The notes under the pieces: model-generated
Seen by the model: only the letters and a program-made list of their open reading frames with translations
Database searches by the model: none
What the model was told of the DNA's origin: nothing
Translations under genes and position numbers: made by a program
Assembly (NCBI GenBank): GCA_030141605.1
Contig: JAQGDQ010000261.1
Span: 126,501 to 184,707 of the forward strand
DNA from: Tubiluchus corallicola
Taxonomy: Eukaryota; Priapulida; Priapulimorpha; Priapulimorphida; Tubiluchidae
Direction of reading: 5' to 3'
DNA: 58,207 nt
Shown here: in pieces, positions 13,660-24,688 of the stretch
Layout of the letters: every line of letters starts with the position of its first letter
Numbering within the stretch: position 1 is the stretch's first letter

Positions 13660-13790
13660 TTAAAGTTGTTAAGGTGTCCTTTGACAGGCGTTTTTTTTGT
13701 CTGTGGTGATCCCTTGACCGATGGTTCTTTGTCTGGTGGTCACTTGACTGGTGGTCCCTTGTCTGGTGGCTGTTTAACCGCCCTCCACCA
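13660..13790. repeat. degenerate tandem repeat of about 15 bp
   Basis: Units resembling CTTGACTGGTGGTCC recur imperfectly (CTTGACCGATGGTTC, TTGTCTGGTGGTCA, CTTGACTGGTGGTCC, CTTGTCTGGTGGC). The repeat gives short Pro/Lys- or Gly/Leu-rich peptides in several frames. It lies inside the right arm of the inverted-repeat structure and has no partner in the left arm. Confidence 0.55.
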
Positions 13791-14564
13791 GTGTAGCGTA
13801 ATCTGCTTTAAGCTGGACAACTTTAGCTGCAGGCATTATGCTGGTATGTCCAAAAACAATTATAGCTTCTATTTACAGTCATTAAAAATTTAATGTTGTG
13901 GCCACACAGTTTAATGTGTTAGGTCAGTAGTAGTCTGGAAATTCTTTTGTCGGCAAGGTAAACATTTAACTCAAGCGATATGCAGGTATTAAATCCTTAC
14001 TGTTTTGCAGAGATTGGCACGATTTTGCGGAAGTTCTAAATGTTCCTCATTAATGGCACACATTTTGAAATATTTTTGTTTCTAAGGAATCTGCATAGCT
14101 TGAGATGTGCATTGCATATACTCTACATAGCAGTTTAAACAGAGGTTTTACATGCATAGGTATCAAACGTTGGAAGTACAGTACTGTCAACTTTGTTTGT
14201 GTTAGTGTTGAGTGGTTACTAAAACCACTAGTTCTAATGACTTACACAACATTTAAGTCAGTTAACCAAGTTGCCATTACATTCAGGTTCAATTATTATT
14301 GCTACCATAGATACTAGTTACCATGGGGATCAGTTGCTATTGCTTTATTGCTTTTGCTGTTTGCCATGAGCTCTCCTGACCGTTGTCATGGTGATGCCGA
14401 GTAGCATTATGATCTGTAGTACTATATTTAACTCAGTGTTAATGAGAGATGAGCTATCTGGGTTTTTGCTATGACATCCTCTAGTACTATATTTAGTTCG
14501 GTGTTGCTGGGTGGGTCAACTATTCCGGTTGCTGTATAGTGACCCCCAATACTGTAATTAGCTC

Positions 14565-15880
14565 ATGGATTATTTTACAAAATGGCCGGAATGCTATCCC
14601 TTACCGAATTAAGAAGCCGAGACTGTAGCTGCAGTATTGGTAAACGGATTTGGGTTACCAAACGAAATTCTTTCAGACCAAGGCCGAAATTTTGAAAGTA
14701 AGATCTTTCAGCAATGCTGTAACCTTATGGGTATTGAGAAAACTCGAACGACCTCGCTTAACCCAAAAAGCGATGGAATGCGCGAGCGCTTTATAAGGAC
14801 CATTTCCCGACAGCTTGCGCAGTTCACTAGTGCCCATCAGCGTGACTGGGATGAAAAGATTCCTTTGTTTTTGCTTTCATACACACACAGATCAGCCGTA
14901 CATGACTCAACTGGATTCACCCCTGCTCAAGCCATGCTTAATAGAGAACTAAGACTGCCTCTTGATCTATTAACAGGACGCCCACCTTCAAACATTGATT
15001 CAAGCACTGTCGTCCAATATGTTAAAAATCTCGAGAATGTCCGTTCTCGCTATGTTCAATTTTCTGTTGGGGAAAAAGTTTGGTTTTTTAACCCTCAGCG
15101 TAAAATTGGTCGCAGTCCAAAGCTTCTGTCTGATTGGCAGTGACTTTATGAAATCATAACACGCCTCTCAGGTCTGCTGGGACCAAGACAAAGATGCAAA
15201 ATTGTTCATGCAGATCGACTTTATACACCAACCACTGGCTTTTTGCTGGACACCTGGTGAAACGCCTTCACTCAATGAATCTGACAGCTAAGCTACAGAA
15301 ACGTATAGCCTTGATTTCGAAGTTACTGCCGATAAATCTGCCATCGATAACTCCAATGGCGGGTACCGATAAATCTAAAACTGAACTAAACATTGAACTC
15401 GAGCCACAGCTGACTGCAGCTGATTGTTCTGTATCTCTCGATTCTTTCGGATTGCCGCCACCTCCATACACAAAATGCAGAACAGTGAAAGTGCATCGAG
15501 TTTTCCAGCCCAAATTCCAGAACTGCTTAATTCCTCCATGTCAGCCTTAATTCCTATTCGTGACCCACTTTCCCTTTCCTATGACAATTCATCCAGCGGT
15601 GATGTCCGGCTTTCATTGCCCACTTTCTCTCCGCCTATACCAAAACCACGAACATCCACACCCAAAAGAGTTGACTTCCCAGGCTCAACTACACTTAGTT
15701 TATTTGACACAGCCGACTCTGCCGAATTTATTCCTGGCGAATCAACTCGACAACTCATTAACGAATGATTTCCTGGTAGCTCCAGTTCAGCAATTGCTGA
15801 GGACTCCTCTGAAAAGGCCGGCGGTACTGTACGCACGCCTCTTTCAGGCGAGAGTCTACCCAGGTGAACCATTCTAGGAG
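14565..15880 (+). pseudogene. decayed Ty3/Gypsy retrotransposon: integrase core and C-terminal tail
   Basis: Reading starts at D-Y-F-T-K-W-P-E, typical of the Gypsy integrase core, and hits a stop codon at about 14611. The frame is then open to 15143. It has the second catalytic Asp in S-D-Q-G-R-N-F-E, a G-M-R-E-R-F block where the third catalytic residue (Glu) is expected, and a T-G-F-T-P-A-Q-A-M block. After a second stop at 15141 the same frame carries the usual H-A-D-R-L-Y end of the integrase C-terminal domain. Further downstream (15194-15877) a Ser/Pro-rich tail is readable only by changing frame. No protease, reverse transcriptase, RNase H or LTR was found nearby, so this is a truncated, inactive copy. 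It abuts the right end of the long inverted repeat. Confidence 0.85.
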
Positions 15881-18100
15881 CAATGTAGTCTTGAGTCAAC
15901 CGACTTCAGTTGTTGACTAGTTCTAATTAGTTTTTTCTTTCTTGATAATTGATGTTTATTGTTGTTGCTTTTGTCCTTTGAGGTCCTATTTCTAGCTTCG
16001 CGACAAAGTCTTGTCCGTTGGTGAACAGAGCGACTTTGACCACTGACCAACCCTTGGTTGCGTAAATTAATCAAACACGGCAAGGTGTTAAAATTCTTTT
16101 ACAAGTTTAAGTTGTCAGCGTTGTTGTTGCTTATCAAAGATGCTGATTCATTTAAAGATAACGTGGCATATAAATGTTTTGCAACTTTTTGTTTTTGTTT
16201 CCCGCTATGAATATAGTTGGTGCAAGCAGATTTACTACCTTTTTTCTTCTGTTCTATACACGGCTTATTTGGAAATTTATGGAGAATCGACGTTTTTAGC
16301 CATATAAGCCAATACTTAAGCTCAACAAATCTTATGCTGGGTCTGCAGTGAAAATTCACTTGAACTAACAATATGCTTGACATGAGTACTAGCGTTCATC
16401 TTTCATAAACAAGCTTTACCAACCCAGGCGTTACAGCCGTGGTATCGGATGCGTTGTTGGTTGGCTAAAGCCTAGTTCATACCTTGCTATTGCATTTGAT
16501 GTCGCTATTGCTTGTTGAGACATGATGATTGGTACTGGTGAATCATTACGAATTGCAGATCGTGCGGATTATTTACGCTAAGTTACGTTTATTCACGGAC
16601 AGCGGGTGATATCTGATTACATTTATTTCGTTTATTTTTACATTCTTACGTAGACATACTTAGGCACACATAGTTGGAAGTTTTCTAGGTCGACTTGCCG
16701 TTATATAAAAATTGTTGTTACGAGATATGCAATGTTTAACTTAACTTATTCAAACAAGAAAACGGATATTGTTTTCATCGTTTAATTTGTAATTCAGTAT
16801 GCGTTATACACTAGCCCACTAGATTTATTTAAACACGTTATTTTCTCAAAATTTCGACTTTATCAATTGTAAGAATTGGCCCCATGAAACAATATATATT
16901 AGGGTAGATCCATTTAATGGGTATGATCTACTTACTGGACATATTTGAGGGCCGTATGGGAAAGTGAAAAATCAGGCTCTGAGCAATAGTGTATCTTCAT
17001 GCAAAATTTCAGTTTCAATGAAAACTGTACCCTGTGACAGCCTTTAAAGATAACTGTGACAACAACATCACCAATGACATGACCAACATAACGCACTTTG
17101 TTCGGGACCCTAAAACACAACACTTTTGCAGCAGGCAGCAGCTGGGAATGAACAATTGTGCAATCTCAATGTTTACTTGGAATGCTTGTTACCTTTTTAA
17201 CACATAAGTTTGCAAGTTTGCATAAATAAGTTACACATAAAACGTGACTTATTTCGCACATTCTCTAAAACGAAATTGGCGTTATATAAAATGCCTAGGA
17301 ACAGCATATCCAAAACAAGCAGACTTGAAAGCTTTGCCTAATAAAACTTTCGCATTATATACATAATACCTAGAAAAAGTGTAGAAGAAAATATGTTAGA
17401 CGCTTCATAAAATGCCCAGGCAATTCATAGATACCCTGTTTCACACTTTTTCTGTAACATGTATTAGAAATGCTGATGTACTAAATTATTTGGTGCACTT
17501 GATCAAAGATGAATTTATTATAATTATATACTCACGTGACAGTATTACACACTCGTGTCTCTAATATGAAAATAATGAATGCACATAAATTAATGTTTTT
17601 TTAATTAGAGGAACTGTTATCTGCTCTGTAGTAATGGCATGTTTTTATACGATGTATTTTTGATATATTGTTTGGTCGGCGCAATAAACTCCATATAATG
17701 CATATAAACTGTACTTAATAACAATAATGAGCAATGACAGTAATGACCCAGTGGTCAATGCATGACATGTGCTTCGAGATCGAAGTTAAGCAATGCCAAG
17801 ATGAATGTTAATGAACACTTGGTTCACGCTTCCCCGAATGTTTACCTCATAGAAGGAGGGCGTACAATATGTATACAGTCTAACATGGCTTGGACCCAAC
17901 TGCCAGTTCTTAGAGGCTTAGCTTTAATAATGAGCTATGTTCCAGTCACGCCACAAACGCCAAAAGTAAGGCCTGCTGTTTTATGCTGGACTCTGGCTTG
18001 TAATCTACCGAACTGTGTAAATGAGTAAAAGATCTGTCATTCTGTCAACGCTAAAGAAAGCAATCCAGTCTCACCAGATCAGCTTCAAAGTGCATTGCTA
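15881..18100. other. spacer, nothing recognised
   Basis: The longest ORF is 94 codons (16099-16383, minus); another of 88 codons lies at 17762-18028 (plus). Neither shows a domain, signal peptide or coding-like composition that I recognise. Confidence 0.35.
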
Positions 18101-18104
18101 GATA

Positions 18105-18405
18105 TGTATGTAAAGTAAGTAAATAAGTAAGTAAGCAATTTATTGTCGTGTGGTTTTACGTACAGTAATAACTTATGGAAACAACAAGGAGATTATCACA
18201 AATAATTCAATCAGTAGTACAGTGACAGAATTAATATTGGAGATTTACTGAAATTTACTGTTGATGGTGCGAATTGCAACGGGATAGAAAGAATTTAAAG
18301 TTCTTGTGGTCTTAGCGTTAATTGAGCGGAATCTACGACCAGAGGGAAGCATTTCAAAATATTTATTAGCTAGACGGAATTCATCTTTCATGATAACTTT
18401 CATGA
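18105..18405 (-). pseudogene. L2-like LINE, 3' end only
   Basis: Read on the minus strand, this is the end of the same family as the LINE at 49.1-51.8 kb. Its last codons contain M-L-P-S-G-R-R-F-R, then a N-S-F-Y-P-V-A-I block, the typical end of L2-clade ORF2. The 3' UTR runs through ACGTAAAACCACA and AATAAATTGCTTACTTACTT, ending in a short (TTAC)n-type tail at about 18110-18135. Only about 300 bases were inserted, an extreme 5' truncation. Compared with 51455-51780 it has fewer breaks, so the two copies are independent insertions. Confidence 0.75.
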
Positions 18406-18563
18406 TATCTTTGCATGTTACCACATATATCTCTGATGCGAAACAGATCCTCTTTATCATAAATGTAAGTATCTGATGAATGAATAATAATTAATGATAT
18501 CAAACTGAAGAAAATAAGAGTACGTAAAACCAAGTCACCATACACAGGCGCCATCTTAAATAT

Positions 18564-19602
<1,039 letters not shown>

Positions 19603-19806
19603 ATGATTTTCAAATCTACTTCATGTAATTTGCTAATAAAGGTATCGTTTTTCTCACACATCATGCTGTTGTTCCGTGGATGGATCTCAGAAGAGTTAAA
19701 CTGCTTGGCCTCCATATCTGCTGGTACCGAACCAACCTGGGTAGTTATAGCTCTTGTCGGCGAGATACAGCCTGCATTTCAATATATTCACACTAATCGA
19801 TTATGA
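19603..19806. other. segment open on both strands, unassigned
   Basis: The plus strand is open from an ATG at 19603 to a stop at 19806 (67 codons). On the minus strand a frame is open across the same stretch from a possible acceptor (GAAATGCAG, about 19773) through G-C-I-S-P-T-R-A-I-T-T-Q to a stop near 19600. The minus-strand peptide is polar and looks more protein-like than the plus one. I do not recognise either. It may be a host exon, a repeat-encoded peptide, or chance. Confidence 0.25.
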
Positions 19807-22800
19807 ATTTAATTGCATAACTTACAAAACAAGCAATTAACCCCTAGAATTATTTTGCTCGTTGTTCATGTTTGGTGCGTTTCTGTTATTGCCATGCACA
19901 GGTAAGAGTCAAAAATGAATTCTGAGTAATTTTTCCGTAATTTGGCGATGTACTACACGATATGTGAGTTTAATATAGAATAATAATATATATATAATAA
20001 TTATAGAAATTGTTTTTGTTTATAAGGTGGATTTTGGACCTAATTAGTAATTTTGTACAATAAATTTTTATTAGGTATAATTGCGTGATCGTGACAATGT
20101 TATGGCTGAAATGTTGCTATGTCATGTCTTTGCTTAAGTGGGTGCTAGCAAAGATTTGATATCCCCATCATCAATCGAAACAAATAACATTTACTTACAT
20201 ACATTTAAATTTCGTGTTATACTAGAATTTGTACATTTATACTTTTGCATATTTAATAATGCCAGAAATAATACATATATAGGTTTAAACATTTTACTGA
20301 CAGAACATGAAATAAAGACTATTTATTAGCAAATTAAATCATGAATTAGATTTGACGCTTTCAACGTTTTTCCTCAAACACATTATTGCGCTTTCATTTC
20401 TGATTACAATATAACACTTCCAAAATAATTATTTGTAGTTATTAATACAAAAGTAAGTGGAAAGCCAGATTAACGACAGTATTGTTGCATATAAACGCTG
20501 TGGTGTATTTCACTGTGCATGAGTACTTTTCCACACGCATATCAGTATGAACAATTATAACATGCTTTTGTAATTATACTGTAGCATTGTGTAACTCCTA
20601 GCCTATGTACATATACGTATATAAAAAATACCAAAGTCATTGCTTGATTCAAGAACGTGAACAAGACAGGGGTGATAATTACTAATGAAACAGTTACAAT
20701 AATCTTGTTAGCATTTAAACAGTAATAACGCTCATGCGTGCGCTGAGAGATGAGATCTGATGAGTTAAACAGTACTGAAAATAATGCCTATATGGGGAGT
20801 TTTAGTTGCACAATAGAAAAGAAAGTGAATTGCTGACTCCATGATCCTTACGGCTGTGCAGCCTGTGTGATCATTAGTTGACTTTAGAACAGGGATGAGC
20901 CGATCGACTAAGTTCCCGATCCGAAAAAAATTGGTCCGCAAAGATGAAATCCGCATTCGATTCTCGAGACCAAAGATACTGTTTTGTACAATCTGAAAGT
21001 TTTCTATGCTTAATGAAGTGCTGCAAAAGTTTTGATACTTTCTGACGTTTTGTTTTTTCTCCCAAGCGTATTTGCGCGACGATAATAAAGACAGTTCTGA
21101 TTCTAATGCATTTCTCTGAAAATAAAAATTCAGTAAAAAATTAATGTTTATAATAATGTCCTAAAGTGAATAATGAACGTCACAACGACAGTCATTCACT
21201 ATAAGTGTGACGCTCAGTGTTAATAGCCTTGTGATTAACATGATCACATTTTACAACGTGCCTTTCTATGCAAAACTAATACTAATTTTTTTACCCAGAA
21301 GAAACTCTAGTGATACGTGTAACTGTTGAGTGCTGGAAAATGAAAGATTATTACGTCATTACGATTTCATCTCACGTTTTTGGTGAGGCGATGGTTGAAT
21401 TTGGTGATTGCCCGAAAAAATGTGTTTGCCCGAATCAGCCCCCCTGGCTTGTACGCCTAGATACGTGAATAGATAAGGCGCCCTTATTTTGCGAGAAGAC
21501 GTAAATTCGGTACTAGTTTTGGAAGGTATCATTCACGAACACCCATAGAGGTAGCATGTGTATACAAAATGGACACAACATGCTCAACATGGCTGAAACG
21601 TCTTCGCCGGTTGAGTTTGAGGGATAATCTTGATAATGGGTCAGATTTCCATCATGCGACAAACGTCTCTTTCAGTAGCCCTTGTGTCTGAGTTCTTCCA
21701 GCGTTGAATGTGCAGAAGTGTATGAAACGTAAGGCTAAAGCATCTTGTTTCAGTCATTTTGGATTTTTTTGCAAACTAAAAATAAATAAATGGACTAATT
21801 TAGGGCAGTGTTGAAAGAATTTTTAATGTTAAGCTCAAAGCACAACTCAGTTCACATCTACTAGTCTAAAAAAATTATAAGGATGCACAGGTGCGAAAGT
21901 TTTAACGGACGTCACTGATGCCTCCGTTTGCACTGTTTTATTATAGCAGCGGGTTAACTGGTTAAAGTTCACAGCATGTGATGCTTTTGGTCATTCATGT
22001 TTTTGAACGAAACTTTTACATAAAAAATACCTCAACGTCATTTTGACTACGTTTTTTGAACAAGACTTTTACATAAAAAATACCTCACCGTCATTTTCAG
22101 CTTGAGCAAGGTAAACTGTTTGACTTTGCAGTGTGAAATTTGAAAGGAAAACAAAACTAAAATTTAATGTTGTTCTTTATGCCAGCTATAGTACGGCTGG
22201 GATTACTCCATGCAACTGGCTGGAATTAGTCATTTGTAGAGCCGCGAGAGCCTAATAAAAGTACGCTAAAGAAATTGTAGGATTTAATAAGTACATTATG
22301 GGTTTACCTGAAATGTTTTTCTGAGTTGCATTAGTAATATTAAAACGATTAGTATCGCAAAAAATCGGAAAAATGACAGTAATTCATTTACATACGGTTT
22401 TTATGTAATAATAACATTGAAGCGTGTTTTACAGGGACAGCCCTCCCATCCATTACCAGTAATTCTGTCCGTTACGAAGTTTGTGCATGCTAGCATCTAT
22501 AAATAGCTCAGTTACAGAGGTTTATTAGGTGTTTTTGATACAGCAGTATTTGTTCCGCTGGCCTGGCGAATGCAAGAGAAGCCATCTGACGAGCCTTTCT
22601 TTGATTTTTCTCTGCATAACATTTCGTTTTGGAGTCATTTGAATGATCTGATTATTTGCACATATTGCAATGAAAACCAGCGCCATTAGCATAATATAAT
22701 AATTTTGTTTATAGGATATAGTCCAGGGGTAACACTAAAGTAACTCAGTAAAGTAATCAATGTGGTCCCGGTTATTATTACGTACCTGCATATAACTTTG

Positions 22801-22810
22801 ATTAACCCCT
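19807..22810. other. spacer with short repeats
   Basis: No gene recognised. A 60-base unit containing ACTTTTACATAAAAAATACC is tandemly duplicated at about 22010-22100. Near 21400-21460 a segment ending CTGGCTTGTACGCCTA also occurs at about 29390-29450, marking a dispersed repeat. ORFs are short and appear random. Confidence 0.4.
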
Positions 22811-22814
22811 GTGC

Positions 22815-22995
22815 TTGGTCGATGGACCAGTGGTGCCATTTTTGTATATGACTCGGTCGGAACTTTGACAAACCTGTGTGTTTGGTAGAAGAACAAGTGG
22901 CGTCATCTTTTATATAACTCGGTTGGGAATTGTACCCGCTACCTATTGAGTAGGAAGCGATCATTGACTTACCATTAAGCTACTCCCCACCCCGG
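22815..22995 (-). repeat. tRNA-derived SINE-like sequence with a duplicated 67-bp body
   Basis: On the minus strand GTAGCTTAATGGTAAG carries an A-box-like core (22982-22972), and GGGTACAATTCCC is a B-box-like core (22937-22925). The spacing of about 45 bases is right for a tRNA-type RNA polymerase III promoter. Downstream, a 67-bp unit is repeated directly (22815-22866 and 22882-22933), with CTCGGTTGGGAATTGT matching CTCGGTCGGAACTTTG. It is probably a SINE or tRNA pseudogene: no full cloverleaf could be drawn by eye and no anticodon is proposed. Confidence 0.5.
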
Positions 22996-23760
22996 TAGGA
23001 CTGCATGTAATGTATTTCAGATGACATTTAAAAACGGTTAATGGCCTAGAAAGTTGTTCCTGTCAGCTAATTTGGCTGTGATAGCCATATTTACTTGTAA
23101 ATTTCATTCGCTGTAGGTATCTCAGCCGAAAACGTCTGATAGCATTTCATTTGTATTTCACTGCATGGGCATGTGTGCGCAACCAGATATCAGTGACTTC
23201 ATGCCTAAATTTAATTAAGATGCTTAATTTCTGCCTGTACAAAGTTTTCCATTTTTAAGTACGGTGTAGTAATCCGCTATATAAATTACAATTTTCAGCG
23301 CTGCTTTAATAAGCAGAACGTTGTGCAATAATTATGAACAACGACATTTTACATGGCTTCTGTATAACGAAAGTGTGAATCTGGCGTTGCTTAGTATTTG
23401 ACAATAGATGCAGATATAACTGCCAGCCAGAAAAACGAAATACTGTAATTTTGTATTTAGTACCTAGTTACTTTAATATCTTAATATATATCTCCAAAGT
23501 ACATGGCAATTCTTATTTTGTTTAGTAGGAGGATAGAAACGTCTACGTAAATTCATACTTAAAGAAATGGCGGGAAAGATCATTAAGATTAATTGTTCAC
23601 TATTTGAAAAAGTTTTCACACTTCAGATTGGGTAAAAATGCATGTCTCGTCATCAAATCCTATCTTGGTTCACAGTTCTTGAGTGTATACTTTGTTTATC
23701 GATAATAAAGCCTAAAATAAACTCAAATAGACGTAGGTATAGTTTTGGATCTTGAAAGGA
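22996..23760. other. spacer downstream of COL-2, nothing recognised
   Basis: AT-rich with no ORF of note. No strong AATAAA is seen on the minus strand close after the COL-2 stop, so the polyadenylation site is not assigned. Confidence 0.3.
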
Positions 23761-23846
23761 GTTTACAATTCCCCACACAATTTAAATACCCCAACCTTAA
23801 CCCTAATCAACTTCACGAACTAATATCTTGTGTGGAAATTGTAAAC
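23761..23846. repeat. hairpin just 3' of the COL-2 stop codon
   Basis: GTTTACAATTCCCCACACAA (23761-23780) pairs with TTGTGTGGAAATTGTAAAC (23828-23846) with one mismatch across a 47-base loop that contains CCTTAACCCTAATC. It lies 73 bases after the COL-2 stop on that gene's strand, so it would probably be in the 3' UTR. It may be a small inverted-repeat transposon remnant or an RNA hairpin. Confidence 0.6.
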
Positions 23847-23918
23847 TTTAGCCTAGACCTTTTAGCAAATGTTTGTGTTTTTAACCATTATTGTCGAATA
23901 CAATCTTAATATTTTACC

Positions 23919-24688
23919 TTAGTAACGATGAGGTCGCCCTCGACCAGCTGGTCCTTGTAATCTTTTGGGTCCCGGTGGACCCACAGCACCTGGGTCACCT
24001 TTATCGCCTTTGTCTCCTTTGTGTCCTTTATCACCTTTTGGACCTGGTAGGCCTACTGGGCCGGGCATGCCATCAATGCCAGGCTCACATGGCTCGCAAT
24101 GTTCACCTAGTGCACCATCTTTTCCAGGTATACCAGGCCATCCATCTAATCCAGGAACTCCTGGGTAACCACGTGGACCTGGTTCCCCAATTAATCCAGG
24201 TAGCCCATCAAGCCCATCAAATCCTGGCTTGCCAGGATAACCCTTGTCACCCTTATCACCTTTGGAGCCAGGTTGTCCTGGAGCTCCGTCCTGACCATCT
24301 TCACCATCATCTCCAGGATGGCCCTTTTCAACTTTTTCGCCTTTGTGACCTTTTTCACCCTTTTCACCTCTTAGCCCTGGTACGCCATCTCTGCCAAGCG
24401 CTCCCGGTGCGCCTGTCTCTCCTTTTTCACCAGGTATACCATGATCTCCTCTTCTACCGTCCTGTCCATCAGTACCTGGTATCCCAGGATCTCCTTTATG
24501 CCCTTTTTCTCCTTTGTCACCTTTATGTCCTTTATCACCATCGTTACCTGGATGTCCTGGTTGACCAGATTGTCCCGGCTGCCCTATCGGACCGTCATTT
24601 CCTTTGTGACCCTGAGGACCAGGTGGGCCTGTCACAGCTCTACCGGGTTCTCCTGGTGGTCCGGGAGGTCCAGGTGGACATCTGCAAT
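23919..24688 (-). CDS. COL-2 terminal exon: Gly-X-Y triple helix
   Basis: The acceptor is TTTTTTACAG (AG at 24690-24689); the exon ends in a TAA stop at 23921-23919 and is 770 bases with no internal intron. After C-R-C-P-P-G come four triplets, a four-residue break (G-R-A-V-T-G), then in-register Gly-X-Y almost to the end. Four positions that should be Gly are not: Val (about residue 201 of the 337-residue form), two Cys in C-E-P-C-E-P (279 and 282) and Arg near the end (about 324). The tail reads G-R-G-R-P-H-R-Y-stop. X/Y positions are rich in Lys, Asp, Glu, Pro and His (many GHKG and GDKG). After the signal peptide the protein has just four Cys, a CxC before the helix and a CxxC near its end, which suggests interchain disulfides at both ends. 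A single long exon differs from the 54-bp exons of fibrillar collagens. Confidence 0.93.

Larger units (their letters stand above)
9335..14430. mobile_element. 5.1-kb structure with inverted arms longer than 1 kb
   Basis: The left arm, about 9335-10545, matches the reverse complement of about 12870-14430. Matching blocks in the same order include AAATATAGTAC at the outer ends, GGTCAGGAGAG/AGTCAGGAGAG, GGTATCAAACGT, GTTTTGCGGTTAATTCGCAT, CACAAGTAGTAACACGGGCA and, near the inner ends, AATGATGCAGTATCAAAAAT. The arms differ by many substitutions and by indels: the left has about 270 extra bases near 9448-9718, the right has extra sequence near 13340-14060. About 2.3 kb between the arms lacks any sizeable ORF. 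It could be an old non-autonomous DNA transposon with very long terminal repeats, or two copies of one repeat in opposite orientation. No transposase is present. Confidence 0.7.

Noticed and set aside
17740-17830. 5S rRNA-like block (GAGATCGAAGTTAAGCAATG)
   Set aside because: Only about 20 bases resemble the 5S internal region; flanks do not, and no full 5S gene can be drawn.
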